Assembly: GCA_015680685.1 (NCBI GenBank)
Contig: MNCI01001978.1
Location: forward strand, 27,131 to 57,020
DNA: 29,890 nt
Direction: 5' to 3'
From: Gnetum montanum
Lineage: Eukaryota > Streptophyta > Gnetopsida > Gnetales > Gnetaceae
Shown here: piece by piece, positions 1-13,063 of the stretch
Layout of the letters: each line of letters starts with the position of its first letter
How positions within the stretch are numbered: the stretch's first letter is position 1
Translations under genes and position numbers: made by a program
Notes under the pieces: generated by a model
Seen by the model: only the letters and a program-made list of their open reading frames with translations
The model's database searches: none
What the model was told of the DNA's origin: nothing

Positions 1-32
1 AACGCAAGCCTGTGTCCTTGAACCGACGAAAG

Positions 33-608
33 GCTATTTTCGAGATGCTACAATCACGAAACGGTCATCCAAATCAATAAAGTCCTCGAACCGCAACAAA
101 AAGTGAGGCACCCGCAAGTGCATGAAAAACAAAAGAGACCAAGTCCCTCTTCGTTTCTTGCCTCATCCAGGTGAACTCGCGACTACCACCCATGCGCTAC
201 TAGGCATGCACTAAACGATACCCCATGGGGGTGTCAAGACACTCTACCACCTTGACCGCACCAAATCAACGCTACCGTTCACACGATATCATTCCACATC
301 ATTTCCGCATGGGATCGTTCAATACCGTATTGACATTAGTGCCAGCTCCAATCTCACAACTCAAGAGAAACGAATTTCAGCGTTACCTGAATTCCTCATC
401 AAGCGACCAAGCAATAGAAAACTCCTTCGTGAAACCCAAAGACATAGCATGCCATAGCCAAGACAAGGGACTCTTGAGACATGCACCTCAAACATCCCTC
501 TGACTTCTCCTAACCCTTGAAGAACTTACGATCGTGTTTGAGCTTGCGCTCAAACTTTGTAAGCTACTCCAAGGGAAGGTGCTACCTATGTCCTTGAATC
601 CATGAAAA
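33..608. repeat. Short 576-bp unit of the 604-bp satellite, with internal deletion
   Basis: This unit is about 28 bp shorter than the others. The missing block lies just after GCTACTAGG near 204-209. Later units there carry a stretch of the form GTGATCTAATTGGTGAATAG followed by GTAGAGACGG before GCATGC (compare 776-812). The rest of the unit aligns with its neighbours, so this is a simple internal deletion in one copy. Confidence 0.8.
537..554. repeat. Palindrome of the 604-bp satellite, unit 1 copy
   Basis: TTTGAGCTTGCGCTCAAA is an inverted repeat with 8-base arms, one mismatch and a 2-base centre. Equivalent sites lie near 1141, 1745, 2349, 2953, 3557 and 4166, one per unit. It is the strongest dyad in the satellite. 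Confidence 0.8.
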
Positions 609-2952
609 GCTATTTTTGATGTGCTACGACCATGAAATGGTCACCCGAATCAATAGAGTCCTCGAATTGCAACCAACAGCGATGCACCCGCAAGTGCATG
701 AAGAACAAGAGAGAACAACTCCATCTTCGATTCTAGACTTGTCCAGGTGAACTCGCCACTACCACCCATGTGCTACTAGGTGATCTAATTGGTGAATAGG
801 TAGAGACGGCATGCACTAGACGCTACCCCGTGGAGGCATCCAAACACTCTGCCACCTCGACCATACCAAATCAACGATACCGTTCGCATGAAACCATTCA
901 ATATCATTTTCCAAAGGGATCCTTCCCTCCTGTAGATCCATCAATGCGGACTCCAATCTCGCAACTCTAGAGAAATGAATTTCAACGTTACCCAAATTCC
1001 CCATCAAGTGACCAAGCAACAGAAAACTCCTTCGCAAAACCAAGAGACACAGCGCGCCGCAGCCGAGACAAGGAATTTTCAAGACATCCACCTCAAACAT
1101 CCCTCCAACTACTAATACCCTTGAAGAACTTATGACTGTGTTTGAGCGTGCGCTCAAACTTTGTAAGCTACTCCAAGGGAAGCCGCTACCTATGACCTTG
1201 AATCCACCAAAGGCTATTTTCGATGTGCTAAGACCACGATACCGTCACCCAAATCAATAGAGTCCTCCAACTACAACCAATAGCGACGAACCCGCAAGGG
1301 CATGGAGAACAAGAGAGAACAAGTACCTCTTCGTCTCTCCACTCGTCCAGGTGAACTCGCCACTACCACCCATGCGCTACTAGGTGATCGAATCGGTGAA
1401 TAGGTAGAGAAGGCATGCGCTCAATGCTACCTCGTGGGGGTGTCCAGATGCTCTACCACCTCGACTGCACCAAATCAATGATACCGTTTGCACGAAACCA
1501 TTCGATATCATTTTCCAATGGGATCCTTCCCTCTCGTAGAGCCATCAGTGCAGACTCCAATCTCACAACTCTAGAGAAATGAATTTCAACGTTACCCAAA
1601 TTTCCCTTCAAGTGACCGAGCAACAGAAAACTCCTTCGCGAAACCCAGAGAGACAGTGCGCTGTAGCCGAGACAAGGAATTTTCGAGACATTTGCCTCAA
1701 ACATCCCTCTGACTACTAATACCCTTGAAGAACTTACAACCATGTTTGAGCGTGTGCTCAAACTTCGCAAGCTACTCCAAGGGAAGATGCTACTGTGACC
1801 TTGAATCCACCAAAGGCTATTTTCGATGTGCTACGACCACGATACTGTCACCCGAATCAATAGAGTCCTCCAACCACAACCAACAGTGACGCATCCACAA
1901 GGGCATGGAGAAGAAGAGACAACAAGTCACTCTTTGTTTCTCCACTTGTCTAGGTGAACTCGCCACTACCACCCATGCGCTACTAGGCAATCAAATCAAT
2001 GAATAGGCAGAGATGGCATGCACTCAATGCTACCCCGTGGGGGCGTCTAGACGCTCTACCACCTCGACCACACCAAATCAATGCTACCATTCACATGAAA
2101 TCATTCGACATAATTTCCACATGGTAATTTCAATCCCATAGAATCATCACTACCGACTCTGATCTCGTAAACTCTAGAGAAACGAATTTCAGCATTACCC
2201 GATTTACTCGTCAAGCGACCGAGCAACCGAAAACTCCTTCGTGAAACCTAGAGACACAGCGTGCCATAGCCAAGATAAGGGATTTTCGAGACATGCACCT
2301 CAAACATCCCTCTGACTTATCCTAACCCTTGAAAAAATTATGATCATGTTTGAGCGTGCGCTCAAACTTCACAGGCTACTCTAAGGGAAGGCGCTACCTG
2401 TATCCTAGAATCCACCAAAGACTATTTTCGATGTGCTATGACCACGAAACGGTCACCCGAATCAATAGAGTCTACCAATTGCAACCAACAGCAACGCACC
2501 CGCAAGGGCATGGAGAACAAGAGAGAACAAGTCGCTCTTCATTTCTCCACTTGTCTAGGTGAACTCACCACTACCACCCATGCGCTACTAGACAATCGAA
2601 TCGATAAATAGGCAGAGACGGTATGCGCTCGATGCTACCCCGTGGGGGCATCCAAACGCTCTGCTTCCTCGACCACACCAAATCAATGCTACCATTCGCA
2701 TGAAATCATTCAACATCATTTCCACATGGTAAGTTCAATCCCGTAGGGCCATCAGGGATGACTCCGATCTTGGAACTCTAGAGAAACGAATTTTGGTGTT
2801 ACCCGAATTTCCCGTCAAGCGACCAAGCAATAGAAAACTCCTTCGTGAAACCTAGAGACACAGCGTGCCGTAGCCAAGACAAGGGATTTTCAAGACATGC
2901 GCCTCAAACATCCCTCCGACTTCTCCTAACCCTTGAAGAACTTATGACCGTG

Positions 2953-2970
2953 TTCGAGCATGCACTCGAA
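2953..2970. repeat. Palindrome of the 604-bp satellite with paired changes
   Basis: Here the arms read TTCGAG and CTCGAA, while other units read TTTGAG and CTCAAA. Both arms changed so that the outer pairing is kept. The inner part, CATGCA, is less well paired. Confidence 0.75.
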
Positions 2971-4234
2971 CTTTGCAAGCTACTCTAAGGGAAGGCGCTA
3001 CCTGTGTCCTTGAATACACGAAAGGCTATTTTCGATGTGCCACAACCATGAAATGGTCACCTGAAACAATAGAGTCCTTGAACCACAACCAATAGTGAGG
3101 CACCCGCAAGTGCATGGAGAACAGGAGAGAAAAAGTCCCTCTTTGTCTCTCCACTCGTCCAGGTGAACTCGCCACTACCACCCATGCACTACTAGGCAAT
3201 CAAATCGATGAATAGGAGAAGATGGCATGTGCTCGACGCTACCCTGTGGGGGCATCCAAATGCTCTACCACCTCGACCACACCAAATCAACGCTACCATT
3301 CGCACGAAACCATTCAACATCATTTCTGCATGGTAAGCTCAATCCCGTAGGGCCATCACTGCCGACTTCGATCTTGCAACTCTAGAGAAACAAATTTCGG
3401 CGTTACTCGAATTTCTCGTCAAGTGACCTAGCAACCAAAAACTCCTTCATGAAACCCAGAGACATAGCGTGCCACAACCAAGACAAGGGATTTTTAGGAC
3501 ATGCGCCTCAAACATCCCTCCGACTTCTCCTAACCCTTGAATAACTTACGACCTTGTTTGAGCATGCACTCAAACTTCACAAGCTACTCCAAGGGAAGGC
3601 GCTACCTATGTCCTTCTGTCCAGGAAAGGCTATTTTCGATGTGCTATGATCATGAAATGGTCACCTAAATCACTAGATTCCTTAAGTTGCAACCAATAGC
3701 GAAGCACCCACAAGTGCATGGAGAACAAGAGAGAACAAGTCACTCTTCGTCTCTCCACTCGTCTAGGTGAACTCGCCACTACCATCCATGCGCTACTAGG
3801 CAATCGAATTGGTGAATAGGCAGAGACGGCATGCGCTCAACACTACCCTATGGGGACATCCAGATGCTCTGCCTCCTCGACCACACCAAATCAACGCTAC
3901 CGTTCGCATGAAATCATTCGACATCATTTCCACATGGGATCGTTCGATCCCATAGAGACATCAGTGTTGGCTTCCATCTCACAACTCTCTAGAAACGAAT
4001 TTCAGCGTTTCCTAAATTCCCTGTCAAGCAACCAAAAAATAGAAAACTCCTTCGTGAAACCCAGAGACACAACGTGCCATAGCCAAGACAAGGGATTTTC
4101 GAGACATGCGCCTCAAATGTCCCTTCGACTTCTCCTAACCCTTGAAGAACTTATGAATTGCGTTTGAGCATGCGCTCAAACTTTGCAAGCTACTCCAAGG
4201 GAAGGTGCTACCTGTGTCCTTGAATCCACCAAAG

Positions 4235-4277
4235 GCTATTTTTGATGTGCTATGACCACCAAACGGTCACCTGAATC
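4235..4277. repeat. Truncated last unit of the 604-bp satellite, at the junction
   Basis: The first 43 bp or so of a satellite unit (anchor, then ACGGTCACCTGAATCA) are followed directly by AAATCATAAATGAGGACACC, which belongs to module H1. The junction is sharp to within a few bases. No target-site duplication is visible from this side. Confidence 0.8.
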
Positions 4278-4520
4278 AAATCATAAATGAGGACACCACC
4301 TTCTCCAGGGTCATCCTTCTTCGCAACAAGGATAGCAAGTCACCTACTTGTACAACAATGCCGTGATATCATGGGCAGGGAAAAACATCCCTGGGGGGAG
4401 AAACCCACATATCACTCTATCACTCCAACCTCTCGTCAACTCTACCTCCCCCTATATATGTTGATTGGGCCAGTTTCAGCCATACCATCCCACACCCTTA
4501 TAAATTTGGTCACCAAGGAC
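4278..4520 (+). repeat. TATA-bearing module H1, long class
   Basis: This is the first of ten copies. It runs from AATCATAAATGAGGACACC through CCTGGGGGGAGAAACCCAC to the core, which has CCCTATATATG at 4450-4460, GATTGGGCCAGTTTCAGCC, and TATAAATTTGGTCAC from 4499. The two TATA-like boxes start 46 bp apart. The part upstream of AAATCATAAATG seen in H2-H4 is missing because the 604-bp satellite abuts here. The core looks like a Pol II core promoter (two TATA boxes and, on the other strand, a CCAAT motif), but this is inference from motifs only. An alternative is a simple structural part of the satellite. Confidence 0.85.
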
Positions 4521-7451
4521 CATATCAATGAGAGCACTCTCACCTCCGTTGCAGAACCCACTCTAGAGGAGCACTCACTCAAGGAGAATGCTCTCCCAAG
4601 GGTTGCTCTAAGTGAGGGCACTCTCACGGAGAATGTTCTTAAGGAGGACACTCTCAAGAAGGGTGTCCTTGGGGAGATTGCTCTCAGTAAGGGCCTTCTC
4701 AACGAGGGCACTCTTAGGAAGGCTACTCACAATGAGGATGCTCTTGAGGAGAACACTCACACGAGGGTGCAAGGTGCTCTCATGGATACGACTCTCCAGG
4801 ATAACGCCCTCGTGGAGCCTGCTCTGATGATGGCTACTCTCAAGGAGAACGCTCTTGATGAGGGCACTCTCAATGAGGGCACTCTTCGACAAAACGCTAT
4901 CAACCAGGGTGCTCCTGGGAGAATGCTCCCCGCGAGGGACATCTCCAGGAGAAGGCTCTTCACAAGGCCACTCTAACGGTCCGTGTTGTCAAGGAAAATG
5001 CTCTCAAGCAAGGCATCCCCAACAAGACCAATCTCAAGAAAGACGTTCTAATACAGGGAAATCTCCATGAGAATGCTCGCAACAACACCGATCTCAAGGA
5101 GAACACTCTCACGTGCCTAACACAAGGTTGCTCTCAAGGAGAACACTCTCATGCAGGTCGCTCCCAGGAAGACAAACCTTCGTGACTATGCCCTCCAAGA
5201 GGGAGCTCTCTCTCAACGAGGGTGCTCTCATGGAAGATGCTCCTAAGGAGAAAAAAGTCCAAAAGCCCATTCTAATGGAGAAAGCTCTCAACGAGAGCGA
5301 TCTCAAGAAGAACGTTCATAAGGAGGATGCTCTCGAGGACATCGTCCTCACAAAGACTGCTCCCGAAGAGGGTGTTCTCAAAGAGGGCACTATCCACGTG
5401 AACACTCTTACCTGTGTAACGCAAGTTGTTCTAATCAAAAACACTCTCATGAAGTCCGCTCCAACGGAGGTGCCTCTGACGGTTAGCGCCCTCAAGGAGG
5501 GCACTCTTTAACATGATGCTCTCAACGAGGTTGATCCTGGGAGAACACTCTTGATGATGGCCCTCTCAAACAGAATGCTCTTTTCAAGATCATCCTCAGG
5601 GAGACTGCTCTTAGAGAGGCGTTCTCAGAGGGCACTCCTGGGAGGGGCGCTCTACCAGAGAACGTACTCAGAAAGGGTGATCCTGAGAAGAACACTCATG
5701 TGCATAGCGAAAGGTGATCCCAAGGGGAATGCTCTCGAAAAGGACACTCTAATATAGGGCACTTTCAGTGGAAGGCGCTCATATGGACAACGATCGCAAA
5801 GAGGGCGTCCTCCGAGAAGGCGTTCTCATGGAGGGCTACATTCTCCAAAAGAATGCTCTCAATGAGGGCACTCTTGAGGTGAATACTCATGTGCTTAACA
5901 CAAGCTGCTCTCATGGATAACGCTCTTGCGAAGCCCGCTCTCAGCAATGACACTCTCAAGGAGGGCATTCTTCGACAAAACGCTCTCAAAAAAGACACTC
6001 CAAGAGAGAACTATCCAACAGAGATCCCTTTTGAAGAGAACGCTCTAACGGAGGGTGCTCTCAATGATAATGCTCCACTGGAGAGTGATCTCACATAGAA
6101 TGCTCTTCAGGATGATGCTCTCAAAGAGGGCATCCACAGAGAGACCAATCTCAAAGAGGGAGTTCTAATGAACATAGCTCTCCGAGAGAATGATCGCAAC
6201 AAAAGCGCTCTCGGGAAAAATGTTCTTAAGGAGGACACTCTACAAAAGGGCGCCCTCTGCGATACCATTCTCAGGGAAGGTGTTGTCAGGGAACACACTC
6301 TTAAGAAGGGTAATCTCCGATCCAAGCGTTCACAACGATGGCACTCTCAAGCTGAACACTCTCGCGTGCATAACACAAGTGCACTCCCATGGATAACGCC
6401 ATCATGGAGGGAGCTCTCTAGGAGAATGCCTTCATAGAGACCGCTCTTAGGAAGAATGCTCTCAGGAAAGGTGATCTAAATGAGGGAACCCTTCGACAGA
6501 ATGATCTCCATGAGGGCACTCTAGAAAGAACGCTCTGGGAGAGGGCACTCTCAAAGAGAACACTCCTCAAATGGTCTCTCTTGCAAAGGGCACTCAGAAA
6601 AAAGAACGGTCTCAAGGAGGGCGTCCTCAGGTAGACCACTCTCAACAAGGGCACTGCAATGGAGGATGCTCTCCAAGAGAATGCTCCCAATAATGGTGCT
6701 CTTGAGAAGAACAATCTCATGTGCGTAACACAAGATGCTCTCAGGTTGAACGCTTTGAGGATGCTCACTCTAACGAAGACTACTCTCAAATAGGGTACCT
6801 TCTAAGAAAGAGCTCTCAACAAGGGTGCTCTCGAGAAGAACACTCTCACGTGCATTGTGCAAGATAATCGAAGAAGGCATCCCCAGGAAGAACATTCTCA
6901 CAGAAGCCGCTCTCAGGGAAAAATGCTCTCATGAAGTGTGCGCTCTAAAAGAAGGCACTCTTTGACAGAATGATCTCAAAGAAAATGCTCTTCCGAAGGC
7001 CCCTCTAATGAAGGGCACTCCTAAGAAGAATGATCTCAAGGAGCCCACTGCCAAGGAAGGCATTCTAATGGAGACCACTCTCCAAGAGAACGCTCTCAGG
7101 GAGAACACTCTCATGTGCGCAACGCAAGGTGCTCTACACGAGAACACTCTGAGGGAGGTCTCTTTGAGGGAGAGACCTCTCAAGGAGAACACTCTCAAGA
7201 AGGGTGATCTCATGTAGAATACTCTTAAAGAGAACGCTCTCAACAAGGGCATCCCCAGCGAAATCGAATCTCAAGGAGTGTGTTCTAATGGAGGTAGCTC
7301 CCCAGGAGAATAGTCTCAATAATGGTGCTCTCCAGGAGAACACTCTCGCATGCATAACGCAAAGTACTCTCTTTGATGAAGAGCACTCTCCAAGAGAGAG
7401 CTCTCAATGAGGGTGCTCCAGGAACAATGCTCCAGGGCAACTGACCCCACA
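4521..7451 (+). repeat. 15-bp minisatellite array, block 1
   Basis: The block consists of diverged tandem 15-mers of the form GCTCTCAAGGAGAAC, with variants ACTCTCAAGGAGGGC, GCTCTCAACGAGGGC and GCTCTTAGGAAG. Interspersed cassettes resemble CACGTGCGTAACGCAAGG (5109, 5888, 6363, 6718, 6848, 7111). The right half (about 6480-7451) is a diverged duplicate of about 9320-10264 at an offset falling from 2843 to 2813 bp. The longest open frame spans 4287-4976. It starts upstream of the TATA box and is not supported as a gene. No other gene is seen in this stretch. Confidence 0.93.
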
Positions 7452-7723
7452 GAACATGCCCGCAATGCTGCAAGCCTTTCATTTCAAATCGTAAACAAGG
7501 ACACCGTCTTCTCCAGGGCTATCCTTCTTCGTAGTAAGGCTCGTGGGTCATGGACATGAACAACGAGGCCACGATATCATGGGTAGGACAAGGCATCCCT
7601 GGGGGGAGAAACCCACGTATCGCTCTATATCACTTCGACCGCTCGTCAACTCTACCTCCCCCTATATATTTTGATTGGATCAGTTTCAACCATACCATCC
7701 CACACCCTTGTAAATTTGGTCAC
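7452..7723 (+). repeat. TATA-bearing module H2, long class
   Basis: The copy starts at GAACATGCCCGCAATGCTGC and has the full long upstream part. The core has CCCTATATATT near 7670-7680, then GATTGGATCAGTTTCAACC. The second box reads TGTAAATT instead of TATAAATT. It therefore has the most altered downstream TATA box of the ten copies. Confidence 0.85.
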
Positions 7724-10264
7724 AATGCGGCACCTGAAGGAGAGTGCTCTCAGGGAGAGCGCTCTCACGTGGGTGGCACAGGTCACTCTCGAAGAGGGCG
7801 CTCTCAAGAAGAACGCTCTCAGAGGAGCCGCTCTAAGCGATGGCACTCTCATGTAGAACGTTCTTAAGGAGACTGTTCCTGATGACATCGTCCTGAATAG
7901 TGCTCTTAACGAGGATGCTCTCAAGGAGAACACTCACACGAGAGCACATGATGCTCTCAAGAAAAATGCTCTCGCTGATGCCACTCTAACACAGGCCGAT
8001 CTCAAGGAGAACGCTCTCACCGAGAGCACTCTTTGATAGAACACTCCCAACGAGGGCACTCCACAGAGAACGCTGACGACGAGTACCCTCCCTAGGAGAA
8101 TATGCTCTTCGAAAAGCCACTCTCAATGAGAACGCTCTCAAGGAGGGTGATCTCATGTAGAACTCTCTAAAGGAGGGCATCCCCAATAAGACCGATCTCA
8201 AGGATGACATTCTAATACGAAGGTAGCTCAACAAAGGCACTCTCAAGGAGAACATCCTCACGTGCATAACGCAAAGTGCTCTTAGGGAGAATGCTCAAAG
8301 GGAGAGTACTCTCTGGGAGGGCACCCTCCAAGAAAAAGCTCTCTACGAGAGTGCCCTCCTACAGAACACTATAACGTAGCGCAACGCGCTCTCAGGAAAG
8401 ATGCTCTCAAGGAGATCGCTCTTCGAGATGCCACTCTAACGTAGAAAGCTCTCCATGGGAATGCTCTCAAGGAGGGCACTCTTGGGGAGGGTGATCTCAT
8501 GAAGAATGTTCTTAAGATAGATGCTCTTAAGCATGGCATCCTCTAGGAGGCCAATCTCGAGGAGGGCATTCTCAGGAAGGGCACTTCTATGAAGGGCACT
8601 CTCCAAAAGAATGTGCTCAATGAGGGCGTTGCCGAGGTGAACACTCTCATGTGCATAACATAAGGTGCTCTCATGGACAACACTTTCATCGTATCCGCTC
8701 TCAAGGAGAACACTCTTGTAAAGGCTGCTCTACTGGAGGCCGCGCTCAAGAAGGGTGCTCTTCAACAAAACATTCTCGATGAGGATGCTCCACGAAGAAT
8801 GCTCAAATGGAAGGCCACTTTAGCAACGTGCTGTCCAGGAGAACACTCTTAGGAAAGGCGATCTCATGTACAATGCTCTCAAGGAGGACACTATCAAGGA
8901 GGGCATCTTTCTGGGAGGGCCTCCTTCGAGAGTGAGCTCTCAATGAGGGCACTCTCCAGGAGAACACTCTCAAACGACTAACACTAAGCACTCTCGGGGA
9001 AGGTGCTCTCAAGGAGAACACTATCCGAAAAGTAGCTCTAATGGAGCATGCTCCTAGAGAGGCCACTACCACCGAGAACGTTCTTAAGGATGAAGCCTCT
9101 CCAGAAGGGCATCCTCAGCGAGACTGTTCTTAGGGAGGGCACTCTTAGGAAGGGCACTCTCCGATCCAAGCATTCTCAATGACGACACTCTCAAGGTGAA
9201 CACTCTCACATGCATAATGCAAGGTGCTCCCATGGACAACACCATCATGGAGGAAGCTCTCAAGGAGAGAAATTTCATAGAGACCACTCTTAGGAAGAAC
9301 GATCTCAGCAAAGGTGATCTAAATGAGGGCACCCTTCGATAGAACGATCTCGACAAGGGCACTCTATGAAGAACAATCTAGGAGAGGGCACCCTCAAAGA
9401 GAACACTCTTCAGATGGTCGCTCTAACAGAGGGTGCTCTGAAGAAGAACGCTCTCAAGGAGGGCATCCTCAGCCAGACCGATCTCAACGAGGGCACTGTA
9501 ATGGAGGATGCTCTCCAAGAGAACACTCCCAATAATAGCGCTCTCAGGGAGAACACTATCATGTGCGTAACACAAGGTGATCTCAGGTCGTACGCTCTGA
9601 GGGTGATTGCACTAACGAACACCGTTCTCTAAGAGGGCACCTTCTGAGAAAGAGCTCTCAAGGAGAACACTCTCATGGATGTAGCACAAGATAATTAGAG
9701 AAGACATCCTTAGGAAGAACATTCTCACAGTGGTCGCTCTCAAGGAAAATGCTCTTGTGAAGGGCACCCTCTAAACGAAGGCACTCTTCGACAGAACAAT
9801 CTCAACGAGGGCGCTCTATGAAGAATGATCTCTAATGAAGGGCACTCCTAAAAAAAATGCTCTCATGGAGGGCAATCTCATGGAGCCCGCTCTTAAGGAA
9901 GGCATTCTAATGGAGGCCACTCTCCAAGAGAATGCTCTCAACAAAGGCGCTCTCATGGAGAACACTCTCACGTGCACAATGCAAGGTGCTCTAGAGGAGA
10001 ACACGCTGAGAGAGGTCGCTCTAAGGGAGAGAGCTCTCAAAGAGAATGCTCTCATCGCCAATAAAACCGATCTCAATGACGGTATTCTAATGGAGATAGC
10101 TCTCCAAGAGAACAATCTCAACAATGGTGCTCTCCAGGAGAACACTCTCGCATGAATAATGCAAAGTATGCTCAGGGAGGTCCCTTTGATGGAGAGCACT
10201 TACCAAGAGGGAGCTCTCAATGAGGTTGCTCCAACAATAATGCTCTAGGGAAACCAACACCATG
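7724..10264 (+). repeat. 15-bp minisatellite array, block 2
   Basis: The 15-mers and cassettes match those of block 1 (cassettes near 8258, 8648, 9208, 9560, 9969). It is a tandem higher-order duplicate of block 1: GAGGG-ACCCTTCGA at 6483 matches 9326, and CACTCCTAA at 7016 matches 9843. Small drifts in the offset are near multiples of one unit, consistent with gain or loss of 15-mers. No gene is supported. Confidence 0.92.
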
Positions 10265-10527
10265 GAACATGCCCACAACACTGCAAGCCTTTTATCTCAA
10301 AATTGTAAATCTGGGGCTATCCTTCTTCGCAAACGAGGCTCGCGGGTCACGGACATGAACAACGATGCCACGATATCGTGGGCAGGGCAAGGAATCCCTG
10401 GGGGGAGAAACCCACGTATCGTTCTATATCACTCCGACCGCTCGTCAACTCTACCTCCCCCTATATATGTTGATTGGGCCAGTTTCAGCCATACTGTCCC
10501 GCACCCTTATAAATTTGGTTATGAAGG
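10265..10527 (+). repeat. TATA-bearing module H3, long class with small deletion
   Basis: The module starts at GAACATGCCCACAACACTGC. About 18 bp (the GAGGACACCACCTTCTCC part of H1) are missing near 10309, where TTGTAAAT runs straight into CTGGGGCTATCC. The core is intact: CTATATATG at 10461, GATTGGGCCAGTTTCAGCC, and TATAAATTTGGT from 10508. The box spacing of 46 bp matches H1. Confidence 0.85.
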
Positions 10528-13063
10528 ACTAGCTCAAGGAGAGCACTTTCACGTGTGTGGTGAAAGGTGCTCTCGGGGAGGGCACTCTCAAAGAGAACGC
10601 TCTACGAAAGGCCACTCTAACGGAGCGAGCTCTCATGGAGAACTCTCTTAACGAGGATGCTCTCTAAGAGGGCATCCTTACAGAGATCACTCTTAAGGAG
10701 GGTGTTCTCAGGGAGGGCACTCTTCCAAAGAACACTCTCAATGATGATGCTCTCAAAGAGAACATTCACATGAGGGCGCAAGGCGCTCTCAAGGAGAATG
10801 CTCTCATGGAGGCCACTCTGATGGAGGCACCTGCGAAATGGTTATCCTCGATCCACAATGAACAACTCTTGAGAAGACCGCTCTCAAGTAGGGCATTCTC
10901 CAGGGAGACCACTCTCAACGAGGGTGCTCTAGGGAGAATGCTCTTGATGAGGGCATCCTCAGTGAGATTACTCTCAAGGAGGGCATTCTCAGGGAGGGCA
11001 CTCTTAGGAAGACTACTCTCAAGGAGACCGCTCCTGATGAGGGCGCTCTCAACGAAGGTGCTGTAGGGAGAATGCTCCCAATTGAGGGCGTCCTCAATGA
11101 GATTGCTCTCAAGGAGGGCATTCTTAGGGAGGGCGGGAGGGCACTGACTACTCTCAAAGAGACCGCTCCTGATGAGGGCGCTCTCAACGAAGGCGCTTCA
11201 AGGAGAACGCTCCTACTTAAGGGTGTCCTCAGTGAGATTGCTCTCAAGGAGGGCATTCTCAGGGAGGGCACTCTTAGGAAGACTACTCTCAAGGAGACTG
11301 CTCCCAATGAGGGTGCTCCAGAAAGAACATTCACGATGAGGGCATCCTTAGCGAGATCACTCTCAAGGAGGACGTTCTCAAGGAGAGCACTCTCTGAAAG
11401 ATCACTCTAAAGGAGACCACTCTTGATGAAGAAGTTCTTAGGGAGACCACTCTTAATGAAGGCGCTCTCAACGAGGGCACTCCAGGGAGAATGCTCCTGA
11501 TGAAGGCATCCTCAAGGAGACTGCTCTCAAGGAGGGCAATCTCAGGGAGGGCACTCTTAGGAAGACCGCTCTCAAGGAGGATGTCCCCAGCGACACCGAT
11601 CTCAAGGAGGGTGCTCTATAGGTGAAAACTCTCACATGTGTAATGCAAGGTGCTCTCATGGAGAACGCTCTCACGGAGGCCACTCTAATGAGGGATGCAC
11701 TCAATGAAAACGCTCTCAAGGAGAGAACTCTTCGACAAAACACTCTCAACGAGGATGTTCCAAGGAGAACTATTCTGATGAGGGCAGTGTCAGAGAGACT
11801 GCTCTCAAGGAGGGCATTCTCAGGGAGGGCACCTTGAGAAGACTGGTGTTAAGTAGGGTGTTCTACAGGGAGACCACTCTCAATGAGGGTGCTCCAGGGA
11901 GAACACTCCTGATGAGGGTGTCCTTAGTGAGATTGCTCTCAAGGAGGGCATTCTCAGGGAGGGCACTCTTAGGAAGACCTCTCCCGATGAGGGCGCTCTC
12001 AATGAAGGCGCTCCAGGGAGAACACTCCCAATTGAGGGCATCCTCAATGAGATTGCTCTCAAGGAGGGCGTTCTCAGGGAGGGAACTCTTAGGAAGACTG
12101 CTCTCAATGAAGGTGCTCTATAGAGATCGCTCCCAATTAAGGGCATCCTCAGTGAGATTGCTCTCAAGGAGGGCGTTCTCAGGGAGGGCTCTCTTAGGAA
12201 GACCGCTCTCAAGGAGACTACTCCCGATGAGGGTGCTCCAGAAAGAACGTTCACGATGAGGGCATCCTCAACAAGATCGCTCTCAAGGAGGATGTTCTAA
12301 AGGAGGGCACTCTTTGAAAGATCACTCTGAAGGAGACCGCTCTCAATGAGGATGTTCTTAGGGAGACCGCTCTCAATGAAGGTGCTCTCAACGAGGGCAC
12401 TCCATGGAGAATGCTCCCAATCAAGGCATCCTCGAGGAGACTGCTCTCAAGGAGGGCATTCTCAGGGAGGGCACTATTAGAAAGACCGCTCTCAAGGAGA
12501 CCGCTCTCAAGGAGACCGCTCCCGATGAGGGTGCTTTAGAAAGAATGTTCATGATGAGGGCGTCCTTAGCGAGATCACTCTCAAGGAGGACGTTCTCAAG
12601 GAGGGCACTCTCTGAAAGATCACTCTAAAGGAGACCGCTCTCGATGAGGACGTTCTTAGGGAGACTGCTCTCAATGAAGGTGCTCTCAACGAGGGCACTC
12701 CAGGGAGAACACTTCCAATGAAGGAATCCTCAAGGAGACTACTCTCAAGGAGGGCATTCTTAGGGAGGGCACTCTTAGGGAGACTGCTCTCAAGGAGACC
12801 TTTCTCAATGAGGGCGCTCCAGAAAGAATGTTCACGATGAGGGCGTCCTTAGCGAAATCACTCTCAAGGAAGATGTTCTCATGGAGGGCACTCTCCAAAA
12901 GACTGCTATGAAGGAGACCACTCTCGATGAGGATGTTCTCAGGGAGACTGCTCTCAATAAAGGTGCTCTAAACGAGGACACTCCAAGGAGAACGCTCCCG
13001 ATGAAGGCATCCTCAGGGAGACCACTCTCAAGGAGGATGTTCTCAGGGATGTAGGGTAACACC

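Larger units (their letters stand above)
1..4277. repeat. Satellite array, unit about 604 bp (seven full units plus partial ends)
   Basis: The anchor GCTATTTTCGATGTGCTA, with small changes, recurs at 33, 609, 1213, 1816, 2421, 3025, 3629 and 4235. This gives unit lengths of 576, 604, 603, 605, 604, 604 and 606 bp. All units share the same order of blocks: the anchor, GAATCAATAGAGTCCTC, GGTGAACTCGCCACTACCAC, ACCAAATCAACGCTACC, AAAACTCCTTCGTGAAACC, AAGGGATTTTCGAGACATG and a palindrome near TTTGAGCG/CGCTCAAA. Differences are mostly C/T and G/A transitions. Open frames of about 70-113 codons occur in some units but are broken in others, so coding is not supported. The array enters from the left edge and stops abruptly at about 4277. 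The family is not recognised. Confidence 0.95.

Noticed and set aside
816-1770. Minus-strand frames of 105-113 codons in the 604-bp satellite
   Set aside because: Only some units keep the frame open; neighbouring units have indels or stops. Similarity between the two translations follows from the tandem DNA repeat. No domain is recognised.
1-4277. LTR retrotransposon or other mobile element
   Set aside because: No paired long terminal repeats, primer-binding site, polypurine tract, or reverse transcriptase, integrase or transposase motifs are seen. The regular period of about 604 bp indicates a satellite.
4287-4976. Open frame of 229 codons running from module H1 into the array
   Set aside because: It starts upstream of the TATA box and covers the non-coding-like module. 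Its repeat portion is open in several other frames as well. Other module copies have stops or shifts in the same frame, for example H3. No known domain is recognisable.
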